From assembly GCF_001439805.1 (NCBI RefSeq), contig NZ_JYLK01000015.1, forward strand, positions 1 to 64,000: a DNA stretch of 64,000 nt. The letters run 5' to 3'. A model generated the notes under the pieces. That model was not told the DNA's origin. It did not search any database and saw only the letters and a list, made by a program, of their open reading frames with translations. This document shows positions 16,204 to 24,869 of the stretch, in pieces. Every line of letters begins with the position of its first letter. Within the stretch, counting starts at the first letter, position 1. The position numbers and the translations under genes are program-made. The DNA is from Pseudomonas trivialis. GTDB taxonomy: Bacteria > Pseudomonadota > Gammaproteobacteria > Pseudomonadales > Pseudomonadaceae.

Positions 16204-16890
16204 TCAGGCTTTCAGTTTTTCGGCGATCCAGATGGTGTGCCGGGTGCCTTTGTTGCCATGGGCAAATACCTGCACTTCCTCGGCCTTGAAGCCGGCCTTG
16301 CGCAGTTTGTCGCTGAACAGCCTGTCGGCGCTGGCCGACCACACGGCCAGCACGCCCTTGGGCCGCAACGCCTTGGCACAGGCGGCCAGGCCGCCGGCGG
16401 AGTAGAGCCAGCTGTTGGCCTTTTGCGTGAGGCCTTCGGGGCCGTTGTCGACGTCGAGCATGATCGCGTCAAAGCCCTGGGGTTCGGCCTGCAGCACCTT
16501 GGCCACGTCTTCCAGGCGGATCACGGTGCGCGGGTCCAGCAACGGGCGGCCGGATTTTTCGCCCAGCGGGCCGCGGTTCCACTCCACCACGCCGGGCACC
16601 AGCTCGGCCACCACCACTTCGGCGGTCTTGCCCAGGTGCTTGAGCGCCGAAGCCAGGGTGAAACCCATGCCCAGCCCGCCAATCAATACCCGTGAACCGG
16701 GGCGCCCGGCTACCTTGCGGCAGGGAATCTCCGCCAGGGCGTCCTCGGAGCCGTGCATGCGGGTGTTCATCAACTGGCCGCCGTCACCGCCCTGGATCTT
16801 GATGACAAAATCCTCGCCGTATTCGAACAGGCACAGGGCGCCGCCGTTGTCGGGGATCGGGGTGGTGTCGAGCAGAATGAAACGTTTCAT
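16204..16890 (-). CDS. Spermidine-synthase-like protein
   Basis: A 228-residue protein starting at 16890 (MKRFILLDTTPIP). It has the aminopropyltransferase/methyltransferase Rossmann core: VLIGGLGMGFTLAS (motif I), VVVAELVPGVVEWNRG (acidic ribose-binding residue) and FDAIMLDVDNGPEG (motif IV region). True spermidine synthases are about 285 residues with an N-terminal beta-domain; this shorter type lacks most of it. It may therefore act on another acceptor or be a plain methyltransferase. No polyamine genes are adjacent. Confidence 0.78.
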   Translation of the reverse strand: MKRFILLDTTPIPDNGGALCLFEYGEDFVIKIQGGDGGQLMNTRMHGSEDALAEIPCRKVAGRPGSRVLIGGLGMGFTLASALKHLGKTAEVVVAELVPGVVEWNRGPLGEKSGRPLLDPRTVIRLEDVAKVLQAEPQGFDAIMLDVDNGPEGLTQKANSWLYSAGGLAACAKALRPKGVLAVWSASADRLFSDKLRKAGFKAEEVQVFAHGNKGTRHTIWIAEKLKA

Positions 16891-16968
16891 GGAAATCTCA
16901 TTGGGAAGGGCATTCTTGCGCGGTTGGGAGTAGCCTTGAGGCATTCCGGTCAGGCCATGGAGCCATCG

Positions 16969-17253
16969 ATGAAGTGCAGCATTCTAACGGTCATTGTGCT
17001 CGGCGCGCTCACATTGGGTTCTGCGCAGGCGCAGGAGGCGCAAAGCGTGCCGGCCGCCCCCGCGCCAACCCCAGGCGCGCCGGGCACGCCGACGCCGACG
17101 CTGTACCCGCAGGTGACGCCGCCGGCGTTGCCCAAAGCCAACGCCGACGGCTCGCCGGCGCTGGTGCCGATCGTGTTGCCGACGCCGCCCAGGGACCAGA
17201 CAGTGCCGGGCCTGCAGCAGAACGACAGCAAACCGAAAACGCCCGGTGGTTAA
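16969..17253 (+). CDS. Small proline-rich exported protein
   Basis: A 94-residue protein. I prefer the ATG at 16969 (GGAG six bases before) to the in-frame ATG at 16957. Residues 1-21 (CSILTVIVLGALTLGSAQA) are a signal peptide. The mature part is rich in Pro, Ala and Thr (PAAPAPTPGAPGTPTPTLYP) with no domain I can name, and is likely unstructured in the periplasm. The TAA stop overlaps the stop of the convergent oligopeptidase gene by four bases. Confidence 0.65.
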   Translation: MKCSILTVIVLGALTLGSAQAQEAQSVPAAPAPTPGAPGTPTPTLYPQVTPPALPKANADGSPALVPIVLPTPPRDQTVPGLQQNDSKPKTPGG

Positions 17254-19295
17254 GCGTCGAGTGCCAGCGCCTTGAACACGAAGGCATATTCCAGCGCCAC
17301 GTCGCGTAGCCCCTGGTAGCGACCGCTCATGCCGCCGTGGCCGGCACCCAGTTCGGTCTTGAGCAGCAGCAGGTTGTCGGAGGTGGCGGTGTCGCGCAGC
17401 TTGGCGACCCATTTGGCGGCTTCCCAGTACTGCACGCGGCTGTCGTTGTAGCCGGCGATCACCAGCAGCGCCGGGTAGGCCTGGGCGCTGACGTTTTCGT
17501 AGGGCGCATACGCCTTGATGCGCGCATACACCTCGGGCTCTTCGGGGTTACCCCATTCGTCGTACTCGGTGATGGTCAGCGGCAGCTCCGGGTCGAGCAT
17601 GGTGTTGAGCACATCCACAAACGGCACTTCGGCAATCGCCGCCTGGAACAGCGCCGGGCGCTGGTTGAGCACCGCGCCGATCAACAGGCCGCCGGCACTG
17701 CCGCCGCTGATCGCCAGTTGCCCGGAGGTGGTCAGGCCCTCGGCAATCAGGTGTTCGGCGCAGGCGATAAAGTCGCTGAAGGTGTTCTGCTTGTGGGCCT
17801 GCTTGCCGTTGCGGTACCAGGCTTCCCCCAGCTCGCCGCCGCCGCGCACGTGGGCGATGGCGAACGCCACGCCACGGTCCAGCAGGCTCAGGCGCGCGTG
17901 AGAGAACCACGGGTCGAGGCTCTGGCCGTACGCACCGTAACCGTAAAGGTACAACGGGGTGGGCTTGCCCAGTTGGTCGCGCTTGACCACCAGGCTGATC
18001 GGCACCTGAGTGCCATCGGCCGAGGTCGCCCACAGGCGCTGACTGACGTAGTCATCGGCATTGAATGCGCCGAGTACCGGCGTTTCCTTGAGCACCTGTT
18101 GCGCGCCGCTGGCCAGCTCCAGCTGACGCACCTGCGCCGGGCGGTTCAGCGCTTCGTAGCGCAGGCGGATCCGGTCGCTGGGGAATTCCAGGCTGTTCTG
18201 TACGTAGAGGCTGTAGGCGGCGTCGGGTAACTCCACGCGATAGGCCGGCACGCCCTCGGCGTGCACTTCGATCACCGGCAGGCCGCCGATGCGCAGGCTC
18301 AGGGTCATGGCGCGGGCGTTCAGGCTCACGCCGTCGAGCATCACCTCGTCACTGTGGGGGATCAGCGTGTGCCAGTCGGCCTCGCCGGGCACGGAGCCGG
18401 TGTCGGCGGCGACAAACAGCGCGTAATTGATGCCGTCGCGGTTGCTGCGGATAAACCAGGTCCACTCACCGTCGAGCTGGCCGTGGTCAACATCGTATTC
18501 ATGGTCTTCGACGCGAGGCGCCAGGCAGGTGAAGTCCAGGTGCGGCTGGCCTGCGTCCAGTGCCCAGATTTCGCTGGTGGTCTTGCTGCCCAGGGCCAGC
18601 AGCAGCTGGCGCTCGGAACTGGAGCGGTAGCAATGCAGGAAGAAACGCCCGTCGGGTTCGTGGAACACTTCCTGCGCCGCCGTGCCGTCCAGGCGGTAGC
18701 GATACAGCTTGTGCGGGCGATGGGTGTCGTCCAGCTCGCCAAAAAACAGGGTCAGGCTGTCATTGGCCCAGGTCATGCTGCCGTCGCAGTCCTGGAACTC
18801 CAGTTCGCTGACCTTGCCCGAGGACAATTCCTTGACGAACAGGGTGTAGATTTCTTCGCCACTGGTATCGAGGCTGTAGGCCAGACGCTGATGGTCGGGA
18901 CTGATGCTGAAGGCGCCCAGCGAGAAAAAGCCGCCGCCAGCCAGCGCGTTCGGGTCCAGCAGCAGTTCTTCGCTGCCCTCATCCACCTGATTGCTGTCGT
19001 CGGCGGGGCGGCGGCAGCGGTAGTGGCGGGCGTATTCGTCGCCGGCGGTGGTGCGCGTGTAATACAGATACGGGCCCCACGGGGAGGGCAGCGACAGGTC
19101 GGTCTCGAGGATGCGGCCCTTGATTTCCTCGAACAGCGTGTCGCGCAGCGCCTGCTGGTCGGCCAGTTGGGCTTGCTGCCAGGCGTTTTCGGCCTTGAGG
19201 TAGTCGAGGACTTCAGCGTTGTCGCGCTCCTGCAACCAGGCGTACGGGTCTGGACCTGGGGCCTTGCGGGCGATCGGGGCATTGGATAGGGGCAT
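17250..19295 (-). CDS. ptrB: Oligopeptidase B (protease II), S9 family
   Basis: A 681-residue serine peptidase that cuts short peptides after Arg or Lys in the cytoplasm. Residues 1-70 are the N-terminal catalytic-domain part (DPYAWLQERDN), 70-400 a seven-bladed propeller, and 400-681 the alpha/beta-hydrolase domain. The catalytic triad is visible: Ser in ISGGSAGGLLIGA, Asp in AGYNDSRVQYWE and His in ELGAGHGGMSGR. The GYGAYG and AHVRGGGELGEAWY blocks are oligopeptidase B hallmarks. The stop overlaps a convergent gene. Confidence 0.93.
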   Translation of the reverse strand: MPLSNAPIARKAPGPDPYAWLQERDNAEVLDYLKAENAWQQAQLADQQALRDTLFEEIKGRILETDLSLPSPWGPYLYYTRTTAGDEYARHYRCRRPADDSNQVDEGSEELLLDPNALAGGGFFSLGAFSISPDHQRLAYSLDTSGEEIYTLFVKELSSGKVSELEFQDCDGSMTWANDSLTLFFGELDDTHRPHKLYRYRLDGTAAQEVFHEPDGRFFLHCYRSSSERQLLLALGSKTTSEIWALDAGQPHLDFTCLAPRVEDHEYDVDHGQLDGEWTWFIRSNRDGINYALFVAADTGSVPGEADWHTLIPHSDEVMLDGVSLNARAMTLSLRIGGLPVIEVHAEGVPAYRVELPDAAYSLYVQNSLEFPSDRIRLRYEALNRPAQVRQLELASGAQQVLKETPVLGAFNADDYVSQRLWATSADGTQVPISLVVKRDQLGKPTPLYLYGYGAYGQSLDPWFSHARLSLLDRGVAFAIAHVRGGGELGEAWYRNGKQAHKQNTFSDFIACAEHLIAEGLTTSGQLAISGGSAGGLLIGAVLNQRPALFQAAIAEVPFVDVLNTMLDPELPLTITEYDEWGNPEEPEVYARIKAYAPYENVSAQAYPALLVIAGYNDSRVQYWEAAKWVAKLRDTATSDNLLLLKTELGAGHGGMSGRYQGLRDVALEYAFVFKALALDA

Positions 19296-19385
19296 GGATC
19301 ACTCTCTGTCTGGCGGACGGTGGCAGGCATTGCAGCCGCGACACGCAAAAGCCGTTATCATAGCCGCCTCTTTGCCAGCCTTGCC

Positions 19386-19850
19386 ATGGACACCATGACC
19401 GAGAACGATTATCTGATTGCCTGGGGCCTTTACGCCTTCGCCGCATTGGGCTGCCTGTTGGTGTGGTGGCGCATGACCCGCTGGATCTGGCGCTGGCTGC
19501 GCGAGCCGCTGCAATTGCTGATGGCGGTGCTGCTGTTCAGCCCGACCATCGTCGATCCGGTCAAGACCCAGTTCGCGCCGGCCGTGGCCATTACCGCGCT
19601 GGACCTGGTGCTCAAGGTCGGCAACAACGCCTGGCGGGCGATTTCCGATTTGTTCATGTACACGATGATCGTCTTCGCCGTGTATATCGTGATCGTGTTG
19701 ATCCGCTGGCCCATCGAGCGCGCCGCCAATGCGCGCCGCGAGCGCAAGGCCGCGTTCGATGCGGCGCTGGCCCAGGAGCCGGCTGAAGACGACGAGCCTT
19801 TCCACCGTCCGGCACCCGCCAGCGGCACGCGGGTCGAACCGCGCCTTTAA
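19386..19850 (+). CDS. Inner-membrane protein of unknown function, three predicted TM segments
   Basis: A 154-residue protein; a second ATG at 19395 is a possible alternative start. Hydrophobic segments lie at about residues 9-28 (IAWGLYAFAALGCLLVWW), 39-60 (LQLLMAVLLFSPTIV) and 88-110 (LFMYTMIVFAVYIVIVLIRW). The C-terminal 40 residues are charged (ANARRERKAAFD, then EPAEDDEP). No motif suggests a reaction. It is followed after 21 bp by the amidotransferase gene and then by the DUF2937 gene, so these three likely form an operon. Confidence 0.75.
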   Translation: MDTMTENDYLIAWGLYAFAALGCLLVWWRMTRWIWRWLREPLQLLMAVLLFSPTIVDPVKTQFAPAVAITALDLVLKVGNNAWRAISDLFMYTMIVFAVYIVIVLIRWPIERAANARRERKAAFDAALAQEPAEDDEPFHRPAPASGTRVEPRL

Positions 19851-19871
19851 CGTTGCAGCGAGAGCCCTGGC

Positions 19872-20648
19872 ATGTGTGAATTATTGGGCATGAGTGCCAA
19901 CGTCCCCACCGATATCGTGTTCAGCTTTACCGGGCTGATGCAGCGCGGCGGGCGCACCGGCCCGCACCGCGACGGTTGGGGCATCGCCTTTTACGAAGGC
20001 CGTGGCCTGCGCCTGTTCCAGGACCCGGCGGCGAGCAGCGAGTCGGAAGTCGCGCTGCTGGTGCAGCGTTATCCCATCAAGAGCGAAGTGGTGATCGGGC
20101 ATATCCGCCAGGCCAATGTCGGCAAGGTCAGCCTGGCCAACACTCACCCGTTCGTGCGCGAACTGTGGGGCCGCAACTGGTGCTTCGCCCACAACGGCCA
20201 ACTGGCGCAGTTCAACCCGCGCGCCACCTTTTACCGCCCGGTGGGCGACACCGACAGCGAGGCGGCTTTCTGCGATCTGCTCAACCGTGTGCGCGAAGCC
20301 TTCCCGGAACCGGTGGACATCGAGCAGGTGCTGCCCGACCTGATCGCCGCCTGCACCGAATACCGCAGCAAGGGCGTATTCAATTGCCTGCTCAGCGACG
20401 GTGACTGGCTGTTTTGCTATTGCACGACTAAATTGGCGCAGATCACCCGACGCGCGCCCTTTGGCCCGGCGCGCTTGAAGGATGTCGACGTGATCGTCGA
20501 TTTCCAGGCCGAAACCACGCCCAATGACGTGGTGACGGTGATTGCCACCGAACCGTTGACCGACAACGAAAACTGGACCCGCTACGAACCGGGCCAATGG
20601 AGCCTGTGGCGACGCGGTGAATGCGTCAGCCAGGGCGTTACCGAGTAA
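19872..20648 (+). CDS. Class II glutamine amidotransferase, YafJ type
   Basis: A 258-residue protein beginning MCELLGMSAN, so removal of Met exposes the Cys2 N-terminal nucleophile typical of GATase II/Ntn hydrolases. Other conserved blocks are HRDGWGIAFYEG (about residues 33-44), VIGHIRQANVG, NTHPFVRELWGRNWCFAHNGQL and GDTDSEAAF. YafJ-like proteins hydrolyse gamma-glutamyl amides, but the partner synthase domain and substrate are unknown. It sits in a tight three-gene run with two membrane-protein genes. Confidence 0.88.
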   Translation: MCELLGMSANVPTDIVFSFTGLMQRGGRTGPHRDGWGIAFYEGRGLRLFQDPAASSESEVALLVQRYPIKSEVVIGHIRQANVGKVSLANTHPFVRELWGRNWCFAHNGQLAQFNPRATFYRPVGDTDSEAAFCDLLNRVREAFPEPVDIEQVLPDLIAACTEYRSKGVFNCLLSDGDWLFCYCTTKLAQITRRAPFGPARLKDVDVIVDFQAETTPNDVVTVIATEPLTDNENWTRYEPGQWSLWRRGECVSQGVTE

Positions 20649-20659
20649 GGATATCGACC

Positions 20660-21202
20660 ATGTTGCTCAGCTATCTGCGGTTGGTGCTGTTTGCCATTGG
20701 CCTGTTGGTCGGCGTGCAAGTGCCGGGATTCATCAACGACTATGCCAAGCGCGTCGAAGCCCACCTGATCGAGGCCCAGACCGGCCTGCGCGGGTTCGAG
20801 ACCACCGCGCAGCAGTTTTTCAAGGGCGACTTGCAGGCGCTGGTGGCCCATTACCGCGCCAGTGATGACCCGGTGTTCCAGAGCGACGCCAACAGCCTGG
20901 GGGCCATGCTTGACCGCCAGCTTGCGTTGGACAAGCAGTTCCAGGCCATGCAAGGTCCCTGGTATATCCGCGCCCTGCAGGTGGCGGTGGCCGCCGACCC
21001 GGACATTCGCCGGGAGACCTGGAATGGCTACAGTTACCAGATCCTGCTGACCCCCGAAGCGATGGGCTGGGGGTTGGGTGGGGCGATGCTGTTGTCGTTC
21101 GGCATCGAGTGTCTGTTCCGCCTGATCGACTGGGTGGTGTTGGGCGGCAAGCGTCTGCGCCAGAGCCGTCCGATTGAAGAGCGTGACCTCAAAGGCCTTT
21201 AA
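20660..21202 (+). CDS. DUF2937 membrane protein
   Basis: A 180-residue protein starting at 20660, with AAGGA nine bases upstream and 11 bp after the amidotransferase stop. It has an N-terminal TM segment (YLRLVLFAIGLLVGVQVPGF), a long extracytoplasmic or cytoplasmic loop that includes ETTAQQFFKGDLQALVAHY, and a C-terminal TM segment (WGLGGAMLLSFGIECLFRLI). This layout matches DUF2937. The family's role is unknown. Confidence 0.8.
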   Translation: MLLSYLRLVLFAIGLLVGVQVPGFINDYAKRVEAHLIEAQTGLRGFETTAQQFFKGDLQALVAHYRASDDPVFQSDANSLGAMLDRQLALDKQFQAMQGPWYIRALQVAVAADPDIRRETWNGYSYQILLTPEAMGWGLGGAMLLSFGIECLFRLIDWVVLGGKRLRQSRPIEERDLKGL

Positions 21203-21277
21203 ATAGCGGCTCGGTCCACTGTGGGAGCCAGCCCCCTCTTATCAAACACAAAATAACTTTTTGATTTAAAACCTGAA

Positions 21278-21471
21278 ATTTCAGGCAGCCAGTTTCCTGT
21301 GGCGAGCAGGCTTGTCCTGCGTTGGGCTGCGCAGCAGCCCCAAAGCCGTGCTCCGCGCAGGGTCAGGTACACCGCGTTTTCCTTTATTGGGGGCGCTGCG
21401 CCCCTCAACGCGGGGCAAGCCCGCTCGCCACAGAGGCTCCAGTTTGCTGCGCGACAGCGCTACGTCGAAGA
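21278..21471 (-). repeat. Copy A of a ~195-bp dispersed element bounded by GCGAGC-type REPs
   Basis: On the minus strand this aligns over its whole length with 49624-49818. It contains an inverted pair of TGTGGCGAGCGGGCTTGC-like REPs (21298-21320 and 21414-21432) around an internal hairpin-rich spacer with ACGCGGTGTACCTGAC, plus about 40 bp of shared sequence outside one REP (GCGCTGTCGCGCAGCAAAC) and about 20 bp outside the other (GCCTGAAAT). It fills the 289-bp gap between the DUF2937 and VWA genes, which otherwise holds only a half REP near 21218. Confidence 0.75.
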
Positions 21472-21491
21472 GGCAGTGGGGACTCCCACCG

Positions 21492-22670
21492 TTATTTGGA
21501 TAGAAAGCGCATGCCTTCTTCCAGCCCGCGCAACGTCAGCGGGTACATCTGATCTTCCACCAACTCGCGCACAATTCCCGTCGACGCCGTATAGCCCCAG
21601 GTGTCCTTCGGGTACGGGTTGATCCAGATCAGCTTCTTGTACTTGGCCATGAAGCGCTGCATCCACACATAGCCCGGCTCCTCGTTCCAGTGTTCGACGC
21701 TGCCGCCGGCCTGGGTGATTTCATAGGGCGCCATCGACGCATCGCCGATAAAGATCACTTTGTAATCGGCGCCGTACTTGTGCAGCAGGTCCTGGGTTGA
21801 GGTGCGCTCCGAGGTGCGGCGCTGGTTGTTCTTCCACACCGACTCGTACACGAAGTTGTGGAAGTAGAAGTACTCCAGGTGTTTGAACTCGGTCTTGCAT
21901 GCGGAGAACAGCTCTTCGCAGATCTTCACATGGGCGTCCATCGAGCCGCCGATATCGAACAGCAGCAACAGCTTGATGGTGTTGCGCCGTTCCGGGCGCA
22001 TCTGGATATTCAGCAGGCCGGCGTCGCGTGCGGTGTGGTCGATGGTGCCGTCGATGTCCAGCTCTTCGGCCGCACCCTGGCGCGCGAATTTACGCAGGCG
22101 GCGCAGGGCAACCTTGATGTTGCGCGTGCCCAGCTCGACCTGATCGTCGAGGTTCTTGTACTCGCGCTGGTCCCACACCTTCACGGCCTTGCCCTTGCGC
22201 TCGCCGGCATCGCCCACGCGTATGCCTTCCGGGTTGTAGCCGCCGGAACCGAACGGGCTGGTGCCGCCGGTGCCGATCCACTTGTTGCCGCCGGCGTGGC
22301 GTTCCTTCTGTTCTTCCAGACGTTTTTTGAATTCCTCGATCAGCTTGTCGAGGCCGCCGAGGGACTGGATCTGTGCGCGCTCCTCATCGCTCAGCGAGCG
22401 TTCGAACTCCTTGCGCAGCCAGTCCTCGGGGATGAGCGCCTGCAGGTGATCGTCGAGTTTTTCCAGGCCGTTGAAGTAGGCCCCGAAGGCGCGGTCGAAC
22501 TTGTCGAAATGCCGCTCGTCCTTGACCAGAATCGCCCGCGCCAGGTAGTAGAACTCGTCCATATCGGCGAAGGTGACGCGCTGTTTGAGCGCGTTGATCA
22601 GGTCAAGCAGTTCGCGCACCGACACCGGCACCTTGGCGGCGCGCATTTCATTGAACAGGTTGAGCAGCAT
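21492..22670 (-). CDS. VWA-domain protein, CoxE-like, partner of MoxR ATPase
   Basis: A 392-residue protein. The first 200 residues are mixed charged helices; the C-terminal half is a von Willebrand factor A domain (NTIKLLLLFDIGGSMDAHVK, then FYFHNFVYESVW, VIFIGDASMAPYEI, LIWINPYP). The metal-ion-dependent adhesion site normally reads DxSxS; here it is D239-I-G241-G-S243, so the middle serine is replaced by glycine. The start overlaps the MoxR stop by one base (TGATG), so the two are translationally coupled. MoxR-VWA pairs work as chaperones that insert metals or cofactors into partner enzymes; no client gene is adjacent. Confidence 0.85.
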   Translation of the reverse strand: MLLNLFNEMRAAKVPVSVRELLDLINALKQRVTFADMDEFYYLARAILVKDERHFDKFDRAFGAYFNGLEKLDDHLQALIPEDWLRKEFERSLSDEERAQIQSLGGLDKLIEEFKKRLEEQKERHAGGNKWIGTGGTSPFGSGGYNPEGIRVGDAGERKGKAVKVWDQREYKNLDDQVELGTRNIKVALRRLRKFARQGAAEELDIDGTIDHTARDAGLLNIQMRPERRNTIKLLLLFDIGGSMDAHVKICEELFSACKTEFKHLEYFYFHNFVYESVWKNNQRRTSERTSTQDLLHKYGADYKVIFIGDASMAPYEITQAGGSVEHWNEEPGYVWMQRFMAKYKKLIWINPYPKDTWGYTASTGIVRELVEDQMYPLTLRGLEEGMRFLSK

Positions 22671-23515
22671 CAGCGATGACCGCGACGGCTCATGAACGCC
22701 AGCCGTTCCAGCAACTGCACATCCTGCTCGTTCTTGACCAGCGCGCCGGCCAGCGGCGGAATCGCCTTGGTCGGATCACGCTCGCGCAGCACCGCTTCGC
22801 CGATGTTGTCGGCCATCAGCAGCTTGAGCCAGTCGACCAGTTCGGAGGTGGAAGGCTTTTTCTTCAGCCCCGGCACTTTGCGCACGTCGAAGAACACGTC
22901 CAGCGCTTCGCTGACCAGGTCCTTCTTGATGTCGGGGTAGTGCACATCGACGATTTTCTGCAGGGTGGTGCGGTCGGGGAAGGCGATGTAGTGGAAGAAG
23001 CAGCGGCGCAGGAACGCGTCCGGCAGCTCTTTTTCGTTGTTGGAAGTAATGATGATGATCGGGCGTTTCTTCGCCTTGATGGTCTCGTCGATTTCGTAGA
23101 CGTAGAACTCCATCTTGTCGAGTTCCTGCAACAGGTCGTTGGGGAATTCGATATCGGCCTTGTCGATTTCGTCGATCAGCAGAATCACCCGCTCTTCGGC
23201 CTCGAAGGCCTCCCACAACTTGCCCTTCTTCAGGTAGTTGCGTACGTCGTGCACCTTGTCCACGCCCAGTTGCGAGTCGCGCAGGCGGCTGACCGCGTCG
23301 TACTCGTACAGGCCCTGGTGGGCTTTGGTGGTGGACTTGATGTGCCAGGTGATCAGCCGGGCGCCGAACGACTCGGCCAGTTGTTCGGCGAGCATGGTCT
23401 TGCCGGTGCCCGGTTCGCCCTTGACCAGCAGCGGACGCTCCAGGGTGATGGCGGCGTTGACGGCCAGTTTCAGGTCATCGGTAGCCACATAGGCCTGGGT
23501 GCCTTCGAACTTCAT
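22670..23515 (-). CDS. MoxR-family AAA+ ATPase
   Basis: A 281-residue ATPase. Walker A is KGEPGTGKTMLAEQL (about residues 35-49), Walker B is RVILLIDEIDKADIEFPNDL, and sensor 1 is IIITSNNEKELPDAFLRRC. These belong to the MoxR branch of AAA+ proteins, which power maturation of specific enzyme complexes together with VWA proteins. It is the first gene of a two-gene operon with the VWA gene downstream. The client is unknown; the same pair without a neighbouring oxidoreductase is common in Pseudomonas as I recall. Confidence 0.92.
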   Translation of the reverse strand: MKFEGTQAYVATDDLKLAVNAAITLERPLLVKGEPGTGKTMLAEQLAESFGARLITWHIKSTTKAHQGLYEYDAVSRLRDSQLGVDKVHDVRNYLKKGKLWEAFEAEERVILLIDEIDKADIEFPNDLLQELDKMEFYVYEIDETIKAKKRPIIIITSNNEKELPDAFLRRCFFHYIAFPDRTTLQKIVDVHYPDIKKDLVSEALDVFFDVRKVPGLKKKPSTSELVDWLKLLMADNIGEAVLRERDPTKAIPPLAGALVKNEQDVQLLERLAFMSRRGHR

Positions 23516-23638
23516 CGGTGTGTCCTCGGATTCATCAATGCCCGGACTATACCGCGCGGCCCCGGCGACTGTGAACGCAGACGGGTTATTCAGTCTCTGA
23601 ATGGCCGGTCACGTTCATTCCCGGCCAATGCAATCAAT

Positions 23639-23666
23639 GTGGGAGGGAGCAAGCCCCTTCCCACAG
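23639..23666. repeat. Single REP palindrome
   Basis: TGTGGGAGGG and CCTTCCCACA flank AGCAAGCC, a 10-bp-arm hairpin with one G-T type mismatch. It begins three bases beyond the stop codon of the DUF748 gene and may end its transcript. Confidence 0.8.
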
Positions 23667-23668
23667 TT

Positions 23669-24745
23669 TTAATCGGCGCTCGGCTTGGGTTGTTCGTAAC
23701 GGGCATTGAAGGCCTGGATGAAGCCGTTGCGCAGGATCGCGATGACCGCGCCAAACGCGCTGACATTCTGCTGATGCACACTGCCGCTCAATTCCACGCG
23801 GGTGGCGAACTGGTTTTTACGCTGGTTCTTGAGCACCGTCTCGCTGGCGCCGACCACGGCTTCCCAGATCGAACGGAAGATATTCTTGTCCTTGTTTTCG
23901 ACATCCTGCTGCCAGTCGAACACTTCCACATCGCGCAGCAGCGGCTTTATATAGCCGCGCAGCTGGCCTTTCTCGGCCTGGGCTTCGATTACTACGTCAC
24001 CGGTGCCGGCCTTGAAATCGAACTTGCCATAGGCGGAGGCGAAGTCATTCATGCGCGTCAGTTGCAGGTCGCGGGCACGGAAGCGGAACTCGAACTCTTC
24101 GAAATCACTCAGCGGGTCAAAGGTGGCGTTGGCTTCCAGAGGTGCCTGGCCTTGCAGCAGCGCCTTGCCTTCAAAGCGTGCGTCGCGCTTGCCTTCCACG
24201 TCCACCACGTTGGTCAGGTTGTAGAAACTGGCGTTGACCCCGGTGGCGTTGATATTGACTTGGGGCTTGGAGGTGAAGTTGTGGAACGCGATCTTGCCGT
24301 CTTCGATGCGCATTTCGTTGAGGGTGATCGGCAGCAGCTTGCTCAGTTGTTCCTGCCAGTCGGTGCCTTTACCGGTCTGGGACGCGGCCTTGTTGGCGCC
24401 ACCGTCGACGAAGTTGATTTCCGGACGCACAAAATGCCCCTCGGCGACCACCGCATGGTCGTACCACAGCGAATGCCAGCTCACCGCGAACTCGATCAGC
24501 GGCGCCTTGACGAAGGGCACCGGCACCTTGCCGTCCACCTTGACGATCTGCAGGCCGTTGATCCGGTAGGCGCCGCGCCACAGGGCGAGGTCCACGTCGG
24601 CAATCTCGCCACGGTAATCGCCCATGTTGGCGAGCTTTTCGTTCAGGTAGTTGCGCACCAGATAGGGCAGGGCGATGTTCAGTGCCACCAGGAAAACCAC
24701 CAGTGCGGCGACGGTCCAAAGTGGCCAGCTGTAGCGACGTTTCAT
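23669..24745 (-). CDS. DUF748/AsmA-like envelope protein
   Basis: A 358-residue protein with one N-terminal TM anchor (WPLWTVAALVVFLVALNIALPYL, residues 7-29) and a large periplasmic part. Blocks such as IADVDLALWRGAYRINGLQI and FVKAPLIEFAVSWHSLWYD match DUF748, an AsmA-related family of repeating beta-strands thought to bridge the envelope and handle lipids. It is shorter than full AsmA proteins. It is transcribed away from cysK across 124 bp. The C-terminal 60 residues hold the segment NIFRSIWEAVVGASETVLKN seen in the family. Confidence 0.8.
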   Translation of the reverse strand: MKRRYSWPLWTVAALVVFLVALNIALPYLVRNYLNEKLANMGDYRGEIADVDLALWRGAYRINGLQIVKVDGKVPVPFVKAPLIEFAVSWHSLWYDHAVVAEGHFVRPEINFVDGGANKAASQTGKGTDWQEQLSKLLPITLNEMRIEDGKIAFHNFTSKPQVNINATGVNASFYNLTNVVDVEGKRDARFEGKALLQGQAPLEANATFDPLSDFEEFEFRFRARDLQLTRMNDFASAYGKFDFKAGTGDVVIEAQAEKGQLRGYIKPLLRDVEVFDWQQDVENKDKNIFRSIWEAVVGASETVLKNQRKNQFATRVELSGSVHQQNVSAFGAVIAILRNGFIQAFNARYEQPKPSAD

Positions 24746-24869
24746 GAAAGGCTCCTCCGTGCAGATAGGGTGTGGACTGCCGCAGCAGGCGCAACGTTCC
24801 GCCGACTGGACGCCTCAAAGCCTGAGGCATACCCTTGTGGCCTTGTTCACATTGCCCCAGGGACCCGTC

